A stretch of 64,000 nt of DNA, taken from the NCBI RefSeq assembly GCF_022601735.1, contig NZ_JAKUMM010000004.1, positions 124,001 through 188,000 on the forward strand. Reading direction: 5' to 3'. The translations under genes and the position numbers were made by a program. Below the pieces are notes generated by a model. That model saw only the letters and a program-made list of their open reading frames with translations. It was not told the DNA's origin and made no database searches. Shown here one piece after another: positions 59,701 through 64,000 of the stretch. The stretch is from Atopomonas sediminilitoris. GTDB lineage: Bacteria > Pseudomonadota > Gammaproteobacteria > Pseudomonadales > Pseudomonadaceae. The first letter of the stretch is position 1. Every line of letters starts with the position of its first letter.

Positions 59701-61920
59701 ATGCCCAAAGGCGTGCTTGCTTTGGTGTTAGGCCTTTTATGTCTCTATATCTTTCCGCAGTCACCTAATTCTAGCTGCTTGTTGCTGACGCTCCTTACTT
59801 TGGGCTTTGCTATGGCGCTGCGTTGGCGTCTGTTTGCCTGTTTTGTATTGGGCTTATTGATCGCGCAGTGGGCCGTGATTGCTTGGCAAGAGGACCGCCT
59901 AGCGGCTGATTTTGACGGGCGGGCGCTATGGGTGACGGTCGAGATAAGCGATGTGCCGCAACAAGGTGATGGCGCGGCCGTCTTGATGCTGAGCGATGCC
60001 TATTCTAGGCGTACAACGTTACCGAAGAATATCTGGACCGTCTGGCCCGATGCGCCACCGGTTTATCGTGGTCAGACGTGGCGTCTGTTGTTAGCGCTCA
60101 AGCGTAGCGCTGGACTGCGTAATTTTTACGGTTTTGATCGAGCGCGTTGGCTGGCCAGTCATGAGGTTGGCGCAACCGCTGTGGTTAAACAGGCGCAATT
60201 GTTAACCGACAGCGCTGAAGCCGATCTGCGCAGCAGTTTGCGTGAAGCTATCTTGGCAAGCCGTGCGCCCAGCGCTGAGGCGCTGCTGGCATTGGTATTG
60301 GGGGATGGCAGTAGGATTGCGCCTGACGTATGGCAAGTATTGCAGCGCACCGGAACGATTCACCTGTTTGTGGTCTCGGGCTCGCACATTGTGTTGATTG
60401 CCGGCTTAGTGCTTGGCCTGCTCACGCTGTGCCGGCGCCAAGCGTGGTTGCCTGTATCTAGCTATTGGCGACCCATCAGTTTTCTCCTGAGCTTTGTGGC
60501 AGCGCTGCTGTATGGCTATCTAGCTGGCGCAGGCTTGCCTGTTCAGCGCGCTTTAATCATGTTGGCGTTACTGTTGTTGGGGCAGTGGCTGAGTGTGTGG
60601 CGCAGCCCATGGTATGCGTGGTCACTTGCGCTGTTCTTAGTGTTGCTGTGGCAGCCTTTAGCCAGTTTGCAGGCAGGTTTGTGGTTGTCGTTTGTGGCGG
60701 TGGCTTTGTTGCTAGTGGCGGCGCAAGGCCAGGTTATTCGGCGACCCTGGTGGCAAGAGTTACTTATTATTCAGTGCGTTATGACGGTGGCACTGCTGCC
60801 TTGGCTGCACATGCAAGGTTTGTCGGGCAGTGCGGTGGGGCTTTTCTCCAACGCGATTGCAGTGCCTTGGTTGGGTTTGTTGGTGGTGCCGATGGCGTTG
60901 TTGGGTACGGCGCTTTTACAGCTGGGCGTAGGTGATTGGCTGTTGCAAGTGGCAGGCTACTTGCTTAGTTGGAATATTGATCTATTACGCTACTTAGATG
61001 GCTGGGGTGGCAGTTGGGCAATCCCGCCCAGTGATGGCTGGCGTTGGGTTTTGTTGCTGCTGGCCAGTGTTTTGTTTGTCCTGCCCAATGCTCTGCATAG
61101 CCGCTTTTTTACAGTGCCTTTGTTGCTGGTGGCTTTATTTTGGCCGAGCGCGCGTCCTGAGTTCGGGCGGGCGGTGATTGATGTGTTGGATGTGGGGCAA
61201 GGTTTGGCGGTGCTCGTTCAAACCCACGATCACACTCTTCTCTATGACACTGGTGCGGCGTGGCAGGGGGGTAGTCGGGTTGAGCAGGTCGTGCTGCCTG
61301 CTTTGCAGGCGCGGCGGATAAAAGACCTAGATACGCTGCTAATCAGTCATGCAGATAATGACCATGCCGGCGGGGTTGGCGCGCTTATAAAGGCAATGCC
61401 CGTGCGGCGAATCGTGAGTGGTGAGCCGCTTGATACTCAGGGCCAGTTGCCGCCGCTTGATCAATGCCGCACAGGCGAAGGTTGGCGCTGGGATGGTGTG
61501 GACTTTCAGCAGTGGCAGGCTGGCGGCGCAGCAGGCAATGCTGCCTCCTGTGTGCTGATTATCGACGCTGGTGGTGAGCGCCTGCTGTTGACGGGGGATA
61601 TCAGCACCGCTGAAGAACAGCAGTTCATTGCTCAGTCACTGGCTAAACCCGTGCGCTGGTTAATGGCGCCACACCATGGCAGTCGCACATCGTCTTCGCG
61701 TGCTTTTATTCAGGCGCTTAAACCTGAATTTGTGGTGTTTAGTCGCGGCCGATATAACGCCTTTGGGCATCCGCATACCGATGTCATCGCCCGTTATCAG
61801 CAACAAGGCGTGAGCCTTCTTGATACTGCAGAGTTAGGTGGAATGCGTTGGCAGTTGGGGGCTTTTGACTCGAAGGTTGCGCCTGCTCGCGCCGCAGCAG
61901 GATTTTGGGCTGAAAAATGA
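59701..61920 (+). CDS. comEC: ComEC/Rec2 DNA-uptake channel
   Basis: 739 residues from the ATG at 59701, six bases after AGGAGG; an ATG at 59674 lacks a site. The order is N-terminal membrane helices, a DUF4131/OB-like soluble part (~55-175), and a multi-helix competence domain (~190-475) beginning LALVLGDGSRIAPDVWQVLQRTGTIHLFVVSGSHI. The metallo-beta-lactamase domain (~490-735) has DVLDVGQGLAVLVQ, HADNDHAGGVG and APHHGSRTSSS. It carries single-stranded DNA across the inner membrane; the metal-binding motif is intact, so nuclease function is plausible. Confidence 0.95.
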   Translation: MPKGVLALVLGLLCLYIFPQSPNSSCLLLTLLTLGFAMALRWRLFACFVLGLLIAQWAVIAWQEDRLAADFDGRALWVTVEISDVPQQGDGAAVLMLSDAYSRRTTLPKNIWTVWPDAPPVYRGQTWRLLLALKRSAGLRNFYGFDRARWLASHEVGATAVVKQAQLLTDSAEADLRSSLREAILASRAPSAEALLALVLGDGSRIAPDVWQVLQRTGTIHLFVVSGSHIVLIAGLVLGLLTLCRRQAWLPVSSYWRPISFLLSFVAALLYGYLAGAGLPVQRALIMLALLLLGQWLSVWRSPWYAWSLALFLVLLWQPLASLQAGLWLSFVAVALLLVAAQGQVIRRPWWQELLIIQCVMTVALLPWLHMQGLSGSAVGLFSNAIAVPWLGLLVVPMALLGTALLQLGVGDWLLQVAGYLLSWNIDLLRYLDGWGGSWAIPPSDGWRWVLLLLASVLFVLPNALHSRFFTVPLLLVALFWPSARPEFGRAVIDVLDVGQGLAVLVQTHDHTLLYDTGAAWQGGSRVEQVVLPALQARRIKDLDTLLISHADNDHAGGVGALIKAMPVRRIVSGEPLDTQGQLPPLDQCRTGEGWRWDGVDFQQWQAGGAAGNAASCVLIIDAGGERLLLTGDISTAEEQQFIAQSLAKPVRWLMAPHHGSRTSSSRAFIQALKPEFVVFSRGRYNAFGHPHTDVIARYQQQGVSLLDTAELGGMRWQLGAFDSKVAPARAAAGFWAEK

Positions 61921-62002
61921 GAGATAGCCCGCTGTGCGCTGGCGGCGCTGTGCTACAGTGGCGCCACCTTATAAGTACATGATTTTTTGGGGGAACTTCG
62001 CT

Positions 62003-62635
62003 GTGTGGGAACTGGTCAGTGCAGGCGGCTGGATGATGCTGCCGATTATCCTCTGTTCAATTATGGCGGTTGCTATTACCGCTGAGCGTTTATGGTCACT
62101 GCGCCCGAGCAAAGTCACCCCGGCCCACTTAGTTGGTCAAGTGTGGCGCTGGATTAAAGACAAACAACTTAATAGTCAGAAGCTGCGTGAGTTGCGCAGC
62201 GATTCGCCGTTGGGTGAAATCCTTGCCGCAGGGCTTGCTAACTCCAAGCATGGTCGCGAGATCATGAAAGAGTGCATCGAAGAAGCCGCCCAGCGCGTGA
62301 TCCATGATCTGGAAAAATACCTCAACGCGCTCGGCAGTATTGCTGCGGTAGCGCCGCTTTTGGGCTTGCTCGGCACCGTGCTGGGGATGATTGAGATTTT
62401 CAGCGCCTTCACCGGTGCAGGCATGGCCAACGCCCCTGTGCTGGCCAGTGGTATTTCCAAGGCATTGATCACCACTGCCGCCGGTTTGATGGTCGCGATT
62501 CCGGCGCTGTTCTTTCACCGCTACTTGTTGCGCCGTGTTGACGAGCTGGTTGTCGGCATGGAGCAAGAGGCGGTCAAGTTGGTCGAAGTAGTGCAAGGTA
62601 ACCGCGATGTAGACATGGGCGAGGGCAAGGCGTGA
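62003..62635 (+). CDS. exbB: ExbB/TolQ-family proton channel
   Basis: 210 residues from a GTG at 62003, eight bases after GGGGGA, giving the family start (V)WELVSAGGWMMLPIILCS; the longer readings to 61934 or 61979 are unlikely. Three membrane helices of the MotA/TolQ/ExbB domain are seen; the last two contain GSIAAVAPLLGLLGTVLGMIEIF and GISKALITTAAGLMVAIPALFFHRYL. With ExbD it uses the proton motive force. Placement between comEC and lpxK rather than beside a TonB gene is the standard Pseudomonas location. Confidence 0.92.
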   Translation: MWELVSAGGWMMLPIILCSIMAVAITAERLWSLRPSKVTPAHLVGQVWRWIKDKQLNSQKLRELRSDSPLGEILAAGLANSKHGREIMKECIEEAAQRVIHDLEKYLNALGSIAAVAPLLGLLGTVLGMIEIFSAFTGAGMANAPVLASGISKALITTAAGLMVAIPALFFHRYLLRRVDELVVGMEQEAVKLVEVVQGNRDVDMGEGKA

Positions 62636-63057
62636 AATTCCGTCGTCGTCCCCGCGAAGAGGTCAGCATCAACCTGGCCTCCTTGATCGACGTGGTGTTT
62701 ATTCTGCTGCTGTTTTTTGTCGTCACCACCACGTTTACCCGTGAAACCCAGCTGCGCGTTGATTTGCCCGAGGCCAGCAGCGCAGCACCGGCTGAGCAAA
62801 CTCCAGAAACACTGGAGATCTTAATCAGTGCAGAAGGCCAGTTCGCGCTCAATGGACAAAACCTTAATAAGCATGATTTGAGCACCTTGATGGCGGCGCT
62901 GCAGCGCGAATCCAAAGGCAATGCAGAGTTGCCAGTGGTGATCAGCGCGGACGCTAAAACACCGCATCAAGCCGTGATCACCGCGATGGATGCAGCTGGC
63001 AAGCTCGGTTTTGCCAAGCTACGCATCAGCACGGTCGAGGCCGCCGAGGCCCCGTAA
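62632..63057 (+). CDS. exbD: ExbD/TolR-family protein
   Basis: 141 residues. The GTG overlaps the exbB stop (GTGA). One membrane helix (~15-37) contains the conserved aspartate in [17 protein letters not shown], which carries protons in this family. The periplasmic domain has the swapped-strand fold of TolR/ExbD ([32 protein letters not shown]). It partners with ExbB; a single base separates its stop from the lpxK start. Confidence 0.94.
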   Translation: MKFRRRPREEVSINLASLIDVVFILLLFFVVTTTFTRETQLRVDLPEASSAAPAEQTPETLEILISAEGQFALNGQNLNKHDLSTLMAALQRESKGNAELPVVISADAKTPHQAVITAMDAAGKLGFAKLRISTVEAAEAP

Positions 63058-63058
63058 C

Positions 63059-64000
63059 GTGAGCCTGTCTAACTGGTTACAACGCGCTTGGTATGAGGGG
63101 CATCCGTCGATGTCTCTGCTCAAGCCGCTTGAGCAGTTATATCGTCGTGTGGTCATGCAGCAGCGTTTGGCTTATGCGAGCGGTGCAAAAACACCTTATC
63201 GCGCCCCTGTGCCAGTGTTAGTGGTGGGCAATATCACCGTCGGTGGCACGGGTAAAACTCCGCTGATTTTGTGGCTGATTGAGCATTGTCGCAGGCAAGG
63301 TTGGCGCGTGGGCGTGGTGAGCCGTGGCTATGGGGCGAAAGCGCCGCATTATCCTTGGCGTGTTGAGGCCAGCGGCAATCCCGCTGAATGCGGTGATGAG
63401 CCGCTGATGTTGGTGCAGCGTTGCGCTGTGCCGCTGATGATTGATCCGCTGCGCAGCCGTGCCGTGCAGGCGCTGCTCGAGCAGACGCCTTTAGACATCA
63501 TTCTCAGTGATGATGGTTTGCAGCACCATGCGCTAGGCCGTGATTGGGAGCTGGTGGTGATTGATCATGCGCGCGGCTTTGGCAATGGTCGTTGCTTGCC
63601 GGCAGGCCCGCTGCGTGAGCCCTTAGAACGCTTGCATGATGTCGATGCCTGCATCTTAAACGGCGCCCTGCAAGACGATGCCAGCGGCTACGCAATGCAG
63701 CTGCGCCCCAGCGCCTTGGTCAACCTTAAAACAGGCGAGCGTCAACGTTTGTCGTTTTTCCCTGCTGAACAACGCCTGCATGCCGTCGCCGGCATTGGTA
63801 ACCCTGAGCGTTTCTTCACCACGCTGGAAGGGTTAAACTGGCGACCGATTCGGCATGCCTTCGCCGACCACGCACCATTCAACGCCGCTGAGTTGCCTGA
63901 TGATGACTTGCCGCTGGTGATGACTGAAAAAGATGCGGTTAAATGCCGCTCTTTTGCGCGCGATAACTGGTGGTACTTGGCGGTCGACGCCGAGCTCTCC
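63059..64000 (+). CDS. lpxK: Tetraacyldisaccharide 4'-kinase, N-terminal part (cut by window edge)
   Basis: 314 codons are present, starting at GTG 63059 just after the exbD stop; the frame stays open to base 64000. LpxK phosphorylates the lipid A disaccharide at the inner membrane. The amphipathic N-terminus ([26 protein letters not shown]), the P-loop [51 protein letters not shown] and [21 protein letters not shown] are all intact. Only about the last 20 residues are missing. It is probably co-transcribed with exbBD. Confidence 0.96.
   Translation, partial: MSLSNWLQRAWYEGHPSMSLLKPLEQLYRRVVMQQRLAYASGAKTPYRAPVPVLVVGNITVGGTGKTPLILWLIEHCRRQGWRVGVVSRGYGAKAPHYPWRVEASGNPAECGDEPLMLVQRCAVPLMIDPLRSRAVQALLEQTPLDIILSDDGLQHHALGRDWELVVIDHARGFGNGRCLPAGPLREPLERLHDVDACILNGALQDDASGYAMQLRPSALVNLKTGERQRLSFFPAEQRLHAVAGIGNPERFFTTLEGLNWRPIRHAFADHAPFNAAELPDDDLPLVMTEKDAVKCRSFARDNWWYLAVDAELS

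Overview
The window is chromosomal DNA of a gammaproteobacterium in or close to the Pseudomonadaceae. The evidence is gene order. From memory, the blocks cspD-clpS-clpA-infA-bpt-aat-trxB-ftsK-lolA-rarA-crcB-serS-cysG, etfB-etfA/etfD, nrdAB next to a two-component system, liuRABCDE, and DUF2062-comEC-exbB-exbD-lpxK all match Pseudomonas neighbourhoods. Entner-Doudoroff genes (edd, glk, gap, pyk) and HexR-, PsrA-, LiuR- and NrdR-like operators agree with this. The genus cannot be fixed from the sequence alone. I found no rRNA, tRNA, CRISPR array, transposase or prophage gene.

Layout. 0-1 kb: a Xre/MbcA-type antitoxin cut by the window edge and its RES-domain toxin. 1-5.5 kb: a secreted PI-PLC-like protein with lectin-type modules, a VOC/glyoxalase protein divergent from glutathione reductase, and a TRIC-family channel. 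5.6-8.2 kb: a four-gene bufferin-type RiPP operon (DUF2282 precursor, MNIO/DUF692 enzyme, DUF2063 partner, DoxX protein) behind an ECF-sigma-like promoter. This is the most unusual system in the window. 8.3-16.6 kb: a DJ-1/PfpI protein, then central carbon genes. gap-pyk-mgsA run left and edd-glk-mutarotase-aldo/keto reductase run right from a shared promoter region with HexR-like sites.

16.6-20.3 kb: etfBA divergent from ETF:ubiquinone oxidoreductase, with a consensus PsrA site between them. 20.3-25.4 kb: cspD and the N-degron machinery (ClpS, ClpA, Bpt, Aat) around infA. 25.4-34.2 kb: trxB, ftsK, lolA, rarA, crcB, serS, cysG. 34.3-43.5 kb: a small parvulin and a leucine/isovalerate catabolic operon liuR-liuA-B-C-D-E-aacS headed by two LiuR palindromes. 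Its electrons leave through the ETF system encoded 20 kb away. 43.8-49.7 kb: a LysR regulator with a divergent acyl-CoA dehydrogenase, a small membrane protein, a chemoreceptor, a secreted hypothetical protein, an HPF-like ribosome factor and a second small parvulin.

49.7-51.1 kb is a noncoding block holding two tandem copies of a ~350 bp hairpin-rich repeat and further structured sequence. 51.1-58.5 kb holds nrdAB and a two-component system, separated by a ~790 bp control region with NrdR-like palindromes and a DnaA box. 58.6-64 kb holds a ComEA-like DNA-binding protein, a DUF2062 protein, comEC, exbB, exbD and the start of lpxK, which runs off the right edge.

Coordinates use the start codon best supported by a ribosome binding site, overlap with the upstream gene, or family length. 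Functional calls come from reading the translated sequences; no database search was run.
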